DNA from: Photobacterium sp. GB-56
Lineage (GTDB): Bacteria; Pseudomonadota; Gammaproteobacteria; Enterobacterales; Vibrionaceae
Direction: 5' to 3'
Length of the DNA stretch: 64,000 bases
Assembly (NCBI RefSeq): GCF_003026105.1
Contig: NZ_PYNW01000001.1
Span: 62,001-126,000, forward strand
Positions 9,257 to 19,244 of the stretch are shown piece by piece (position 1 is the stretch's first letter; every line of letters begins with the position of its first letter). The notes beneath the pieces are model-generated. The model was not told the DNA's origin. It saw only the letters and a program-made list of their open reading frames with translations, and made no database searches. The translations under genes and the position numbers were made by a program.

Positions 9257-10651
9257 TTATTTTTCTTCCAACGTATCAGTTGTTTCAGGAAGGGTTAAAG
9301 CATCATTCTTAGCAACGAGTTTGATTAAAAATAATACTGGAATACCTATCAATGCGGTGGTGAGGAAAAAGATGTTATAGCCGAAATGGTCGACATAAAC
9401 GCCAGAGAATCCCGCAATAAATTTCGGGAAAAGTAGCATAATAGAGCTAAATAATGCGTACTGGGTTGCAGAGAAAGCCACATTGGTTAGGCTAGACATA
9501 AAGGTGATGAAAGCTGCGGTTGCAATACCTGCACCTAAATTATCTGCTGAAATAACTAAAGTTAACATCTCGAGGTTATTACCAACATAGGTAAATACCA
9601 TAAACAATAGATTGGTCATTGCGGATAATAAAGCGCCTAAGGCAAGAATACGTAAGGTGCCAAATTTACTGACAAGAATACCGCCTAAACCAGCGCCCAC
9701 TAAGGTCATGATCACCCCAAAGACTTTTGAAATAGACGCCACTTCATTTTTAGTAAAGCCCATGTCAACATAAAACGCATTAGACATTACGCCCATCACC
9801 ACATCAGAAATGCGATAACAACTAATGAGCAATAAGATCAGTAGTGCGTTTTTACCATAGCGCTGAAAGAAGTCTTGGAAAGGCATGACGACAGCGGTAT
9901 AAAACCACGCAGCGAGTCTTGCTTGTTTTTTACCTATCCCTTTTTGCTGTAATTTTTGTTGGTAGTTATGTTCGATTTTTTGAATTGATGAGCTGTCGAT
10001 CTTTGGTTCTTTAACAAAGAGGGTGGTGATCACGCCAATTGACATCATACCCGCCATGATAAAGTAAGCGGCTTTCCAGCCTGCAGGATCATAACCACTA
10101 TCAGAGCCGAACCATGCAGCAAAAGCCAGTGCGCCAGCTCCTGCCATGATCATCGCTAATCGATAGCCTGCCATATAGGTTGCAGATAATGCGGCTTGTA
10201 AACGTACGGTAGCAAGTTCAATACGAAATGCATCAATGACGATATCTTGTGTCGCAGAAGCAAAGGCGACAACAATCGCAAATAAGGCAAATTGAAGAAG
10301 ATCAGTTTGTGGGTTGCTGGTCGCCATACCACATAGCGATAAAATAATGATCAGCTGCGAAAATAACATCCAGCCACGACGTCGACCAAATAATCGAGAA
10401 AAAATGGGCAAAGGAAAACGGTCCACAAGTGGTGACCATGCCCATTTAAAGCCATAAGCAAGGGCTACCCAACTGAAAAAACCGATACTGGTTCGGCTAA
10501 CATCAGCTTCTCGTAACCAAAATGAAAGGGTGCCAAAGACTAATAAAATAGGTAAGCCGGAAGAGAACCCTAGCGCGAACATGATCAATGCTTTGGGGTT
10601 TAAATACACACGCCAACCGGTGGTATTATTTTGTTGTATGGCTTTGTCCAT
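9257..10651 (-). CDS. ampG: AmpG-family muropeptide MFS transporter
   Basis: Inner-membrane permease importing GlcNAc-anhydroMurNAc peptides for cell-wall recycling, and so also feeding AmpR/AmpC signalling in other bacteria. From ATG 10651 it is 464 residues with about 12-14 hydrophobic segments; PKALIMFALGFSSGLPILLV and LREADVSRTSIGFFSW near the N-terminus and KFAWSPLVD-like KWAWSPLVDR are family signatures. The start is set by GAGGA seven bases upstream; the frame extends further but without support. In E. coli ampG lies beside yajG; here yajG, ppiA and a hypothetical gene precede it on the same strand. Confidence 0.94.
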   Translation of the reverse strand: MDKAIQQNNTTGWRVYLNPKALIMFALGFSSGLPILLVFGTLSFWLREADVSRTSIGFFSWVALAYGFKWAWSPLVDRFPLPIFSRLFGRRRGWMLFSQLIIILSLCGMATSNPQTDLLQFALFAIVVAFASATQDIVIDAFRIELATVRLQAALSATYMAGYRLAMIMAGAGALAFAAWFGSDSGYDPAGWKAAYFIMAGMMSIGVITTLFVKEPKIDSSSIQKIEHNYQQKLQQKGIGKKQARLAAWFYTAVVMPFQDFFQRYGKNALLILLLISCYRISDVVMGVMSNAFYVDMGFTKNEVASISKVFGVIMTLVGAGLGGILVSKFGTLRILALGALLSAMTNLLFMVFTYVGNNLEMLTLVISADNLGAGIATAAFITFMSSLTNVAFSATQYALFSSIMLLFPKFIAGFSGVYVDHFGYNIFFLTTALIGIPVLFLIKLVAKNDALTLPETTDTLEEK

Positions 10652-10835
10652 ATTTTCCTCGTAACACAAGTATCGACCATTGATACTTAGCAAAGTATAA
10701 AACTGTTATTTTTCTTTATAAATCAGATCTTAGCAGCAATAAGCCTAGTGTGCATTGCTTCATTATCAGTTCGACAACAACTTGTGCTTTTAATTCATAA
10801 ACCGTAAAAGTAGGTTGATATTTAAGGGTAAATAT

Positions 10836-11204
10836 TTAAGGACGCTGGATCTGTGTTAGTTCAGGGCAAGGGGCAAGATTGAGTAAGTAATAAGCGTGAT
10901 TGGTGATTTTTTGTTGAATATAAATGTTGCCTAGCAATTGGTAATCTTCGAGCTTTATAACGTATTGAAGTAATAGCCAAAAAGTAGCTTCATAATCATC
11001 GATTGGATCTTTATCAGCGATATTCATGTCCCACCACTGAGCAAGACATTCATGGGCATCATTTTTTAGATGATAAAAAGGAACGTCGCCCTCAATAGTT
11101 GCAATAGTAGACAGCGCAAAAGAAGGGGCTTGCTCAAAAATAAACTGCTGAATTCGTTTATTTTGACGATGAAAAACAGACGGTTGGTAGAGAGGTGTGA
11201 TCAT
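10836..11204 (-). CDS. Hypothetical protein, 122 residues
   Basis: I do not recognise this protein. From the ATG at 11204 it begins MITPLYQPSVFHRQNKRI and is acidic and aromatic-rich, with no signal peptide or membrane segment; it looks like a small helical cytosolic protein. AGGTGA six bases before the ATG is a good ribosome binding site, and it lies within one arm of an 11-bp inverted repeat (11207-11240). A start at 11246 would put the repeat inside the coding region. It follows ppiA by 43 bp and probably belongs to the yajG-ppiA transcript. Confidence 0.75.
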   Translation of the reverse strand: MITPLYQPSVFHRQNKRIQQFIFEQAPSFALSTIATIEGDVPFYHLKNDAHECLAQWWDMNIADKDPIDDYEATFWLLLQYVIKLEDYQLLGNIYIQQKITNHAYYLLNLAPCPELTQIQRP

Positions 11205-11206
11205 AT

Positions 11207-11240
11207 ACGTCACCTGTACTTGATTGCGCACAGGTGACGT
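11207..11240 (-). promoter_or_regulatory. Hairpin that masks the ribosome binding site of the 122-residue hypothetical gene
   Basis: ACGTCACCTGT (11207-11217, + strand) and ACAGGTGACGT (11230-11240) form a perfect 11-bp inverted repeat around a 12-base loop. In the minus-strand transcript the 3' arm ACAGGTGACGT contains the SD AGGTGA, and the start codon follows two bases after the arm. The 5' arm is therefore an anti-SD. There is no T-run, so it is not a standard terminator. Confidence 0.65.
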
Positions 11241-11247
11241 AATCAAT

Positions 11248-11799
11248 TTATTTAATAACTTTCATTGATTCAATGATTATAGGCTGCTGTGGTACATCTT
11301 GCATACCTGTTGCACGATTAGAACCCGTTGGGATTTTAGCCATATCTTGTACAACAGAAAAACCTTTAACCACTTTACCGAATACCGCATAACCTGGATT
11401 ATTACCTGCAGCATTTAAAAATGCATTGTCTTTATAGTTAATAAAGAATTGGTTAGTCGCAGAGTTTGGATTTTGCGTACGTGCCATAGCAACAGTTGCG
11501 GTGTCGTTTTTCAATCCATTACTTGCTTCATTTTTGATCGGAGCATGCGTTGGACGTTTAACCATGTCTTTATCAAAACCACCGCCTTGAGCCATAAAGC
11601 CAGGGATAACACGATGGAAAATCGTCCCGTTGTAATTACCTTCTTCAACATAGCGTAAGAAGTTTTTACTACTAATCGGGGCTTTTTCTTCATTTAGTTG
11701 GATCGTAAAATCCCCTAAATTTGTTGTTACTAAGACCTGTGTTGCAGCACTGACAGGTAAAGCGATAAGTAAACATAGCGCAAGTAAAAAACGTGACAT
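11248..11799 (-). CDS. ppiA: Periplasmic peptidyl-prolyl cis-trans isomerase A (cyclophilin)
   Basis: Catalyses proline isomerisation during folding of exported proteins. The 183-residue precursor has a signal peptide MSRFLLALCLLIALPVSAA, then the cyclophilin fold with FHRVIPGFMAQGGGF (about 60-74), ATNQFFINYKDN (about 115-126) and GYAVFGKVVKG. The arginine of FHRV, the Q of AQGG and the F of QFFI are the usual active-site residues. The start overlaps the stop of yajG by one or two bases (TAATG), so it is co-translated. Confidence 0.95.
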   Translation of the reverse strand: MSRFLLALCLLIALPVSAATQVLVTTNLGDFTIQLNEEKAPISSKNFLRYVEEGNYNGTIFHRVIPGFMAQGGGFDKDMVKRPTHAPIKNEASNGLKNDTATVAMARTQNPNSATNQFFINYKDNAFLNAAGNNPGYAVFGKVVKGFSVVQDMAKIPTGSNRATGMQDVPQQPIIIESMKVIK

Positions 11800-12368
11800 T
11801 AAACATTCTCCGTTAAGTATTGATGCAATTCGCCATCTTTGGCGATCTCTTTAAGCACTGAATTCATCATTTTCTCTAAACTTTGTGCGATTTCTTCGCG
11901 TGTCACTTTAAAAGGTTCTTGCTTGGTAGAGCGAGCAGAATATTTTTTACTAAAAGTACCTTTTGGTGTAGTTACAACAAGTTCAATTTGAAGTTGGCTA
12001 TCAATATCATGTTTAACTAAGCCTTGGGTTACCTTGACTAAGGCTTGCTGAATATTGATAGCAATATTTGACGTTGAAGCAGTGTTTACAGTAATTCCTT
12101 CGCTGGCAAATTGTTTTTTTAATGCAGCTTGAAAGGTTGATGCAATATTACTTTCCGGTTGAAACTCTTCAACATTGGTCGCACCACTATCAACAATGGC
12201 GATATAGTTATGATTACGATCATCTTTGCTTGATAGTTGTACTGCAAGCTGTGATGTGGCTTGCTGTGCTAAAACTGGCGTTAATGTTAAAGCGAGTGGT
12301 GGTTGCGCAGGACGGCTTGCACATGCGCTTAGTAATAATGCTGCGGCAATCACAATATATTTTTTCAT
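11799..12368 (-). CDS. yajG: YajG family lipoprotein
   Basis: Predicted outer-membrane lipoprotein of unknown function. From the ATG at 12368 it has 189 residues with signal MKKYIVIAAALLLSACAS; the lipobox LSAC places the lipidated cysteine at 16. The start is chosen for its GGAG just upstream and the clean lipoprotein signal; the open frame extends upstream to 12440. YajG is the customary neighbour of ampG in gammaproteobacteria. The body is a soluble alpha/beta domain with no catalytic signature visible. Confidence 0.88.
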   Translation of the reverse strand: MKKYIVIAAALLLSACASRPAQPPLALTLTPVLAQQATSQLAVQLSSKDDRNHNYIAIVDSGATNVEEFQPESNIASTFQAALKKQFASEGITVNTASTSNIAINIQQALVKVTQGLVKHDIDSQLQIELVVTTPKGTFSKKYSARSTKQEPFKVTREEIAQSLEKMMNSVLKEIAKDGELHQYLTENV

Positions 12369-12466
12369 GCTCTCCATTTCCTTGTATTCGTTGTTTAAAT
12401 ATAAACGAAAAATCAATGTCGTATTAAATATCACAAGCAATAAATTAACGTCATAAACACGTTAGA

Positions 12467-13591
12467 TTATTTTGACGATTGTAAAACCACAAATTTATTA
12501 CTTTGGCCGATAAGTTTTACATTACCAAAGACACGTTTTAGCTTTTCATGGTAACCCAATTGCCTATTCCCGATCACGATCAGATCGCCACCTTGACGTA
12601 ATACTCGTTGTGCATCGCAGAACATTTGCCAAGCAATATGATCAGTAACGGTATTTTGCTGGTGGAAAGGAGGATTACATAAGACTAAGTCAGCGCTATC
12701 AAGTGGGAAGTTATCTAAGCAGTTAGCTGTTACTACTTGTAATTGGTTAGGATTGTCTAAGTTTAAATCTGCATTTTCACGGCATGATGCAGTCGCCATA
12801 AAACTTTCATCGACACAAACAACGTTAGCTTGTGGGTTTAATTGTGCAGCTTTAATACCGATCACTCCATTACCACAACCAAGATCGATAATATCTTTAT
12901 ACTTTGCATCTTGTGGAATGAAATCTAGCAGTAAACGACCACCAATATCTAAGCTATCACTAGAAAATACGTTGGCATGGTTAGTGATTGTTAACTTATG
13001 CTCAGGCACCTCCCATTGCGTAGGGCGGGGTAGGGGCTTTGCTAAGTTAGGATTGGTTTTACAAAATATTAATCGCGCTTTTTTAACGGCTAGTGATGTT
13101 TTGGTCTCACCTAAAAACTTTTCAAATAGCTTTAAGGTTGAAGAGTGAATCTCTTTTACTTTACCTGCCGCAATAATAGTGCAATCAGCAGGAAGTAAGT
13201 GACATAATTGTTGTAATTGCCAGCTTAATAACCGATTGTTTTTAGGCTGCTTTAACAAAATTAACTGAGGGTTGTTAGGCAATTTTGAAAGACAATCAAC
13301 AATATTAATCATTGGTAATTGGTTGTTTTCTAAGTTAGCAATAAATGCCTGTTTAGAGACAAAAGAATCCGTCACACTTGTGACAGGTGCTTGATTTGAA
13401 AACCAGCAACTTAATGCGCCAAAGCTATCGTTCATGATAAGAATTGGACGTTCAGGGTCGAGTTCCAGATCGTTGCAATAATTGATCAGGTACTCATCGC
13501 CAGCATCCCATGCTTGCAGAGTTTCATTTTTCCTTACTGGAAAACGAGTTAGCGATAGAGTGCGTTGGTGTAAGGTTAGCTCTGGTTTCAT
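12467..13591 (-). CDS. rlmG: 23S rRNA (guanine-1835-N2)-methyltransferase
   Basis: Methylates G1835 of 23S rRNA using S-adenosylmethionine. The 374-residue protein has the RsmC/RlmG two-domain layout: a degenerate N-terminal methyltransferase-like domain (about 1-190) and a catalytic domain with motif I DLGCGNGVIGIKAAQ (near 237) and the N2-guanine signature LCNPPFHQ (near 305). It could be confused with rsmC, but the length and N-terminus MKPELTLHQRTLSLTRFP fit RlmG. It lies alone, divergent from the bolA-like gene. Confidence 0.93.
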   Translation of the reverse strand: MKPELTLHQRTLSLTRFPVRKNETLQAWDAGDEYLINYCNDLELDPERPILIMNDSFGALSCWFSNQAPVTSVTDSFVSKQAFIANLENNQLPMINIVDCLSKLPNNPQLILLKQPKNNRLLSWQLQQLCHLLPADCTIIAAGKVKEIHSSTLKLFEKFLGETKTSLAVKKARLIFCKTNPNLAKPLPRPTQWEVPEHKLTITNHANVFSSDSLDIGGRLLLDFIPQDAKYKDIIDLGCGNGVIGIKAAQLNPQANVVCVDESFMATASCRENADLNLDNPNQLQVVTANCLDNFPLDSADLVLCNPPFHQQNTVTDHIAWQMFCDAQRVLRQGGDLIVIGNRQLGYHEKLKRVFGNVKLIGQSNKFVVLQSSK

Positions 13592-13739
13592 TGCGGATAA
13601 CTTTCAGGTATGTTTACAAAATAGTCGGCTATTTTCGCAGAACACCACGCGAGTGCAAAGGAAATACGACATCAGAACAAGAATAAAGTAGAGAAAGATT
13701 TGGCAATAGTGCGATATTGCGAGCGGAGGTAAAGTAAAT

Positions 13740-14051
13740 ATGATCCAACAACGTATCGAGCATAAACTTCATGATGCGTTTGCACCTAAGCATTTAGAAG
13801 TGCTTAATGAAAGTTACATGCATAATGTTCCCCCTGGCTCTGAGAGTCATTTTAAAGTTGTCGTTGTGAGTGCTCAATTTAATGGCCAGCGTTTAATCGC
13901 AAGGCATCGTGCTATTAATAGTGTGTTGGCCGATGAATTGGCAAATGATATTCATGCTCTAGCTATTCACACTTACACTGAAGCGGAGTGGTCTGAGCTA
14001 ATGGCAGCACCTGCATCACCATCTTGTCGTGGTGGTTCACAAATTGGATAA
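13740..14051 (+). CDS. bolA: BolA family protein
   Basis: A 103-residue BolA-fold protein; the family partners with monothiol glutaredoxins and affects cell shape and stress responses. The KH-like core is seen as [20 protein letters not shown] (about 38-57) followed by [14 protein letters not shown] and [13 protein letters not shown]. The conserved HALAIHT histidine is the probable cluster ligand. SD GGAGG lies ten bases before the ATG. Length and the C-terminal tail favour BolA over the shorter IbaG. Confidence 0.9.
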   Translation: MIQQRIEHKLHDAFAPKHLEVLNESYMHNVPPGSESHFKVVVVSAQFNGQRLIARHRAINSVLADELANDIHALAIHTYTEAEWSELMAAPASPSCRGGSQIG

Positions 14052-14070
14052 TTAGTGAAATATATTAAAT

Positions 14071-14099
14071 AAAAGGTCGTTGTTATAACGGCCTTTTTT
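14071..14099 (+). terminator. Terminator after bolA
   Basis: AAAAGGTCGTT (14071-14081) pairs with AACGGCCTTTT (14087-14097) with one G-T pair, and six T follow. Confidence 0.8.
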
Positions 14100-14623
14100 A
14101 TTATTTGTCGGTAATATAAAACTGAGTGCGAATCTATAACTAGCATCTAAATTTGTTAAAAATTATCATCGCGGTCAATATTTAATCTAATTTTAGGTGA
14201 TGATTCAAATAACACTCACTTGTTAACGGTATGTATTAATTTGATTATCTCAATAAAAGTGATGATGACATTTATGTTAAAAACAGACCTGAAAATAAAT
14301 GCAAGGTCGAATGGCGTTATTTTTAATAAATGTGCGCTTCATCAAACTTATTGAGTTATTAAACTATTGCGCTTCAATTGTTGCTTGGTTTTCAGTCGGA
14401 ATCGCGCGTATTGGCATAGAAAAAACAACGCGGTTAGTGGTAGAATCGCCGCCTTGAAAAACTACTTGCCGCTAATGGATGTGGTGAGGTAGTTAACTAG
14501 ATGTTGCGGTATTGGTACTTGGCAAGTGAAATTCACTTGTAGACCGATTTCGAACTGTGAAAAGTCGTGTCTTAATTGCGCAATAGAAAATTCTTTTTTC
14601 CCTTTAATGTAGTGCAAGTGCGT
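14100..14623 (+). promoter_or_regulatory. Long upstream region of the nqr operon
   Basis: About 520 bp with no credible gene. A TAGAAT at 14441-14446 could be a -10 but has no clear -35. Downstream of it, in the presumed leader, lies a perfect odd palindrome at 14523-14539 (separate entry). The nqrA start is ATG 14624. Confidence 0.5.
14523..14539. promoter_or_regulatory. 17-bp perfect palindrome in the nqr leader
   Basis: CAAGTGAA-A-TTCACTTG, 85 bp upstream of nqrA. In DNA it would suit a dimeric repressor; as RNA its one-base centre would need at least two pairs opened to form a loop. The binding protein is unknown. Confidence 0.5.
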
Positions 14624-15964
14624 ATGATTACAATAAAAAAGGGTTTGGATATCCCAATTTCAGGGACTCCTACCCAGGCGATACATGATGGTAATGCCAT
14701 CTCTAAAGTCGCCTTGCTTGGCGAAGAATATGTTGGTATGCGTCCTACAATGCATGCTCGCGTAGGGGATGTAGTGAAAAAAGGTCAGGTTCTTTTTGAA
14801 GATAAAAAGAATCCTGGCGTTAAGTTCACTGCTCCAGCTAGTGGCAAGGTAGCGGAAATTAACCGTGGTGCTAAGCGCGTTCTTCAATCTGTAGTAATTG
14901 ATGTCGAAGGCGATGAGCAAATCACATTTAACAAGTATGAGTCAGCTCAACTTGCTCAACTAGATCGTGCTGTTGTTGTCGATCAATTGGTTGAGTCAGG
15001 TATGTGGACTGCGCTTCGTACGCGTCCATTTAGCAAGGTTCCAGCTGTTGGATCTGAGTCTCAAGCTATTTTTGTGACGGCTATGGATACCAATCCATTG
15101 GCTGCGAATCCAGAAGTTATCATCAATGAACAAAGTGATGCTTTCATTGCAGGTTTGACGGTTCTTTCTCGTCTAACTAGCGGTAAAGTTTACGTTTGTA
15201 AGTCTGGTGCTAGTCTTCCGCGTTCATCAGAAGCAAATGTTGAAGAACACGTATTTAACGGTCCGCACCCAGCGGGTCTTGTTGGTACGCACATTCACAT
15301 GCTCTATGGTGCAGATGCAAATCACATTGCTTGGGGTATTAATTACCAAGACGTTATTGCGTTCGGTAAGTTATTCCTAACAGGTGAGCTATATACAGAT
15401 CGCGTTGTTTCTCTTGCAGGCCCTGTTGTTAATAAGCCGCGTCTAGTGCGTACTCGCATTGGTGCTTCTCTTGAGCAACTGACTGATTCAGAAATGATGC
15501 CTGGTCAACTGCGTGTTCTTTCTGGCTCTGTGCTTAACGGTGTAAAAGCTGAAGGTCCACATGCATATCTAGGTCGTTATCACTTACAAGTGTCGGCGTT
15601 GCGTGAAGGCTATGAAAAAGAATTCATGGGCTGGATTGTACCTGGTAAAAACAAATTTTCTGTAACTCGCACATTCTTAAGCCAGTTCTTCCCTGGTCAG
15701 TTGTTTAATATGACAACAACAACGAATGGTTCTGAGCGTTCAATGGTACCTATCGGTAATTACGAAAAAGTAATGCCACTAGATATCGAGCCGACATTAC
15801 TGCTTCGTGATCTATGTGCTGGTGATTCAGACAGCGCGCAACAACTTGGTGCATTAGAACTAGATGAAGAAGATCTAGCACTATGTACATTTGTTTGCCC
15901 TGGTAAGTATGAGTTTGGTCCATTGCTACGTGAGTGCTTGGACAAAATTGAGAAGGAAGGGTAA
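14624..15964 (+). CDS. nqrA: Na+-translocating NADH:quinone reductase subunit A
   Basis: Peripheral cytoplasmic subunit of the sodium pump Na+-NQR. From ATG 14624 it has 446 residues and begins [16 protein letters not shown], the family N-terminus; a longer frame starts at 14576. The N-terminal biotinyl/lipoyl-like fold is visible in [20 protein letters not shown]. It is the first gene of a compact six-gene operon, with nqrB starting three bases after its stop. Confidence 0.97.
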   Translation: MITIKKGLDIPISGTPTQAIHDGNAISKVALLGEEYVGMRPTMHARVGDVVKKGQVLFEDKKNPGVKFTAPASGKVAEINRGAKRVLQSVVIDVEGDEQITFNKYESAQLAQLDRAVVVDQLVESGMWTALRTRPFSKVPAVGSESQAIFVTAMDTNPLAANPEVIINEQSDAFIAGLTVLSRLTSGKVYVCKSGASLPRSSEANVEEHVFNGPHPAGLVGTHIHMLYGADANHIAWGINYQDVIAFGKLFLTGELYTDRVVSLAGPVVNKPRLVRTRIGASLEQLTDSEMMPGQLRVLSGSVLNGVKAEGPHAYLGRYHLQVSALREGYEKEFMGWIVPGKNKFSVTRTFLSQFFPGQLFNMTTTTNGSERSMVPIGNYEKVMPLDIEPTLLLRDLCAGDSDSAQQLGALELDEEDLALCTFVCPGKYEFGPLLRECLDKIEKEG

Positions 15965-15967
15965 TTC

Positions 15968-17212
15968 ATGGGTCTCAAGAATTTCCTCGAAGATATTGAA
16001 CATCACTTTGAACCTGGTGGTAAGCATGAACGTTGGTTTGCGCTATATGAAGCGTTTGCAACTATCATGTACACACCAGGTCAAGTAACGCGTACTTCTG
16101 CGCACGTTCGTGACAGCATCGACCTTAAGCGTCTGATGATCATGGTTTGGCTTGCGGTCTTCCCAGCAATGTTCTGGGGGATGTACAACGTGGGTGATCA
16201 AGCTATTGCTGGTCTTAACCACCTATACACAGCTGACAAGCTAACAGCCATTATTGCTGCAGATTGGCATTACTGGTTTACTCAAATGCTAGGCGGAACA
16301 TTATCCGTTGACGCAGGTTGGGGCAGTAAGATGTTGCTTGGTGCAACATATTTCCTACCTATCTACGCAGTAGTATTTGCTGTGGGTGGTTTCTGGGAAG
16401 TGTTGTTCTGTATAGTGCGTAAGCATGAAGTTAACGAAGGTTTCTTTGTAACTTCTATTCTTTTCGCCTTGATCGTTCCACCTACATTACCGCTTTGGCA
16501 AGCAGCACTAGGTATTACCTTTGGTGTTGTCGTCGCAAAAGAAATTTTTGGTGGTACTGGTCGTAACTTCCTTAACCCTGCACTTGCAGGTCGTGCGTTC
16601 CTATTCTTCGCATACCCAGCTCAGATCTCTGGTGATCTAGTTTGGACTGCGGCGGATGGTTTCTCTGGCGCGACTCCGCTAAGTCAGTGGGCTCAAGGTG
16701 GTGAAGCAGGTGTTGTTAACACTATCACGGGTCAAACAATTACTTGGATGGACGCGTTCATCGGTCATATCCCAGGTTCTATTGGTGAAGTATCAACATT
16801 AGCTATCCTGATCGGTGGTGCATTCATCGTTGTTATGGGTATTGCTTCATGGCGTATTATTGCCGGTACGATGATCGGTATGATTGCAGCAGCAACGCTA
16901 TTTAATATCATTGGTTCTGATACGAACCCAATGTTCAGCATGCCTTGGCAGTGGCACCTTGTATTAGGTGGTTTTGCATTCGGTATGATGTTCATGGCAA
17001 CGGATCCTGTTTCTGCAGCGTTTACCAACAAAGCAAAATGGTGGTATGGCGCATTGATCGGTGCAATGGCTGTAATGATTCGTGTAGTTAACCCTGCATA
17101 CCCAGAAGGCATGATGCTAGCGATTCTATTCGCTAACTTATTTGCACCTCTATTTGACAACCTAGTTGTTCAAGGCAATATCAAACGGAGACTGGCTCGC
17201 CATGGCAAGTAA
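15968..17212 (+). CDS. nqrB: Na+-translocating NADH:quinone reductase subunit B
   Basis: Integral membrane subunit carrying covalent FMN, riboflavin and the quinone site, and part of the Na+ path. The 414-residue protein has about ten transmembrane helices. The flavinylation motif SGATPLSQW (near 233-241) provides the threonine for ApbE-attached [23 protein letters not shown] is a conserved family segment. The C-terminus overlaps the nqrC start by 11 bases. Confidence 0.97.
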   Translation: MGLKNFLEDIEHHFEPGGKHERWFALYEAFATIMYTPGQVTRTSAHVRDSIDLKRLMIMVWLAVFPAMFWGMYNVGDQAIAGLNHLYTADKLTAIIAADWHYWFTQMLGGTLSVDAGWGSKMLLGATYFLPIYAVVFAVGGFWEVLFCIVRKHEVNEGFFVTSILFALIVPPTLPLWQAALGITFGVVVAKEIFGGTGRNFLNPALAGRAFLFFAYPAQISGDLVWTAADGFSGATPLSQWAQGGEAGVVNTITGQTITWMDAFIGHIPGSIGEVSTLAILIGGAFIVVMGIASWRIIAGTMIGMIAAATLFNIIGSDTNPMFSMPWQWHLVLGGFAFGMMFMATDPVSAAFTNKAKWWYGALIGAMAVMIRVVNPAYPEGMMLAILFANLFAPLFDNLVVQGNIKRRLARHGK

Positions 17213-17993
17213 TAAAGATAGCATGAAAAGAACGCTGCTTTTTGTTGTTGTATTGAGCCTAGTGTGTTCAATCATCGTATCAGTAGCAGCTGTTTCATTA
17301 CGCCCTAAGCAAGAAGAAAATGCGGTACTTGACGTACAGCGTAATATTCTTTCTGTTGCAGGTTTGCTAACACCAACAACGAACGTTAAAGAAACATACG
17401 GTAAGTTCATCGAGCCTAAGCTTGTTAACATTAAAACCGGTGAATACGTTTCTGAGGTTGATGGTCAAACTGCGGCACAATATGATCAGCGTGCAGCAGC
17501 GAAAGATCCAGCTGAATCTACTAAGCTTCCAGCGAACGAAGATTTAGCGAAGATCATTCGTCGTGCTAACGTTGCGACTGTATATCTTGTTAAAGATGCT
17601 GCAGGTCAAACAACCAAAGTTATCTTACCTATCCACGGTAACGGTCTATGGTCAATGATGTACGCATTTGTTGCTGTTGGTATGGACGGTAACACTGTTG
17701 ATGGTATTACTTACTACGATCAAGCTGAAACTCCGGGACTGGGTGGTGAAGTTGAAAACCCAACTTGGCGTGAGCAGTTCGTTGGCAAGAAGTTGTACGA
17801 TATGAACTTCAAGCCTGCAATTAAGATTGTTAAAGGTGGCGCACCAGCAGGTAGCGAACACGATGTTGATGGTCTTTCTGGTGCAACATTAACAAGTAAT
17901 GGTGTACAGCACACCTTCGACTTCTGGTTTGGTGCTCAAGGCTTCGGTCCTTACCTTGCTAAGCTACGTGCAGGAGATCTGAATAATGGCTGA
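17202..17993 (+). CDS. nqrC: Na+-translocating NADH:quinone reductase subunit C
   Basis: Subunit with one N-terminal transmembrane helix and a periplasmic FMN-binding domain. From ATG 17202 it has 263 residues; the helix spans about 11-32. The flavinylation motif is [12 protein letters not shown], with Thr229 the FMN acceptor (Thr225 in V. cholerae). It overlaps nqrB by 11 bases and nqrD by 8 bases, showing tight translational coupling. Confidence 0.97.
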   Translation: MASNKDSMKRTLLFVVVLSLVCSIIVSVAAVSLRPKQEENAVLDVQRNILSVAGLLTPTTNVKETYGKFIEPKLVNIKTGEYVSEVDGQTAAQYDQRAAAKDPAESTKLPANEDLAKIIRRANVATVYLVKDAAGQTTKVILPIHGNGLWSMMYAFVAVGMDGNTVDGITYYDQAETPGLGGEVENPTWREQFVGKKLYDMNFKPAIKIVKGGAPAGSEHDVDGLSGATLTSNGVQHTFDFWFGAQGFGPYLAKLRAGDLNNG

Positions 17994-18618
17994 TGCTAAA
18001 GAAATGAAAAAGATCCTATTTGGACCTTTTATTAGTAATAACCCAATCGCCCTTCAAATCCTTGGTGTATGTTCGGCGCTAGCGGTAACCACTAAGCTAG
18101 AAACAGCATTTGTTATGACAATCGCAGTAACAGTAGTAACTGCATTCTCTAACTTATTTGTTTCACTTGTACGTAATCAAATCCCGAACAGCGTGCGTAT
18201 CATTGCTCAGATGGCAATTATCGCATCACTAGTAATCGTGGTAGATCAGGTACTAAAAGCGTACCTATACGATATCTCTAAGCAGCTATCTGTATTCGTT
18301 GGTCTTATCATTACTAACTGTATCGTAATGGGTCGTGCAGAAGCATACGCAATGAAATCACCACCGCTTCCGTCTTTCTTAGATGGTATTGGTAACGGTT
18401 TAGGCTATGGTTTTGTTCTGATTACAGTTGCTTTCTTCCGTGAACTACTAGGTTCTGGCAAGCTATTCGGTATGCAAGTATTACCACTAACGTCTGATGG
18501 TGGTTGGTACCAGCCTAACGGTCTAATGCTGTTAGCTCCGTCTGCTTTCTTCCTAATTGGTTTCATGATCTGGGTGATTCGTACTTTCCGTCCAGAACAA
18601 GTAGAAGCGAAGGAGTAA
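17986..18618 (+). CDS. nqrD: Na+-translocating NADH:quinone reductase subunit D
   Basis: Integral membrane subunit with six helices. With NqrE, to which it is homologous as an inverted pair, it holds an iron centre at the subunit interface. The 210-residue protein contains [20 protein letters not shown] at the N-terminus and [20 protein letters not shown] (about 107-126), where the cysteine is a likely metal ligand. Start overlaps nqrC. Confidence 0.97.
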   Translation: MADAKEMKKILFGPFISNNPIALQILGVCSALAVTTKLETAFVMTIAVTVVTAFSNLFVSLVRNQIPNSVRIIAQMAIIASLVIVVDQVLKAYLYDISKQLSVFVGLIITNCIVMGRAEAYAMKSPPLPSFLDGIGNGLGYGFVLITVAFFRELLGSGKLFGMQVLPLTSDGGWYQPNGLMLLAPSAFFLIGFMIWVIRTFRPEQVEAKE

Positions 18619-18625
18619 GGGGAAC

Positions 18626-19222
18626 ATGGAACATTATCTTAGCCTATTAGTTCGTTCGATTTTTATCGAGAACATGGCATTATCTTTCTTCTTAGGTATG
18701 TGTACATTCCTTGCGGTATCTAAGAAAGTTAAGACCTCGTTTGGTCTGGGTGTTGCCGTAATCGTAGTACTTACGATTGCAGTACCTGTAAACAACCTTG
18801 TTTACACTTACTTATTGAAAGATGGTGCATTAGTTCAAGGTGTTGACCTTAGCTTCCTGAACTTTATTACTTTCATCGGTGTTATCGCAGCGTTAGTACA
18901 GATCCTAGAAATGATTCTAGATCGCTTCTTCCCGCCGCTATATAACGCACTAGGTATTTTCCTTCCGTTGATCACAGTTAACTGTGCAATCTTCGGTGGT
19001 GTATCGTTCATGGTACAGCGTGATTACAACTTTGTAGAATCTATCGTATACGGCTTCGGCTCAGGTACGGGTTGGATGCTTGCAATTGTTGCACTTGCGG
19101 GTATTCGTGAAAAGATGAAATATTCAGATGTACCGGCAGGTCTTCGTGGTTTAGGTATTACCTTTATCACCGTAGGTTTGATGGCGTTAGGCTTCATGTC
19201 TTTCTCTGGCGTACAGCTGTAA
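18626..19222 (+). CDS. nqrE: Na+-translocating NADH:quinone reductase subunit E
   Basis: Six-helix membrane subunit paired with NqrD. The 198-residue protein shows [20 protein letters not shown] (12-31) and [16 protein letters not shown] (about 114-129), each with a cysteine at the half-helix position used for iron binding in the NqrD/NqrE interface. GGGGAAC... upstream of the ATG includes a good ribosome binding site (AAGGAG in the nqrD end). Confidence 0.97.
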   Translation: MEHYLSLLVRSIFIENMALSFFLGMCTFLAVSKKVKTSFGLGVAVIVVLTIAVPVNNLVYTYLLKDGALVQGVDLSFLNFITFIGVIAALVQILEMILDRFFPPLYNALGIFLPLITVNCAIFGGVSFMVQRDYNFVESIVYGFGSGTGWMLAIVALAGIREKMKYSDVPAGLRGLGITFITVGLMALGFMSFSGVQL

Positions 19223-19244
19223 TCAGGATAAGTAAGGAATATCA

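Noticed and set aside
11207..11240. Inverted repeat as terminator of ppiA
   Set aside because: No T-run after the stem and the start codon follows at once; better explained as SD masking.
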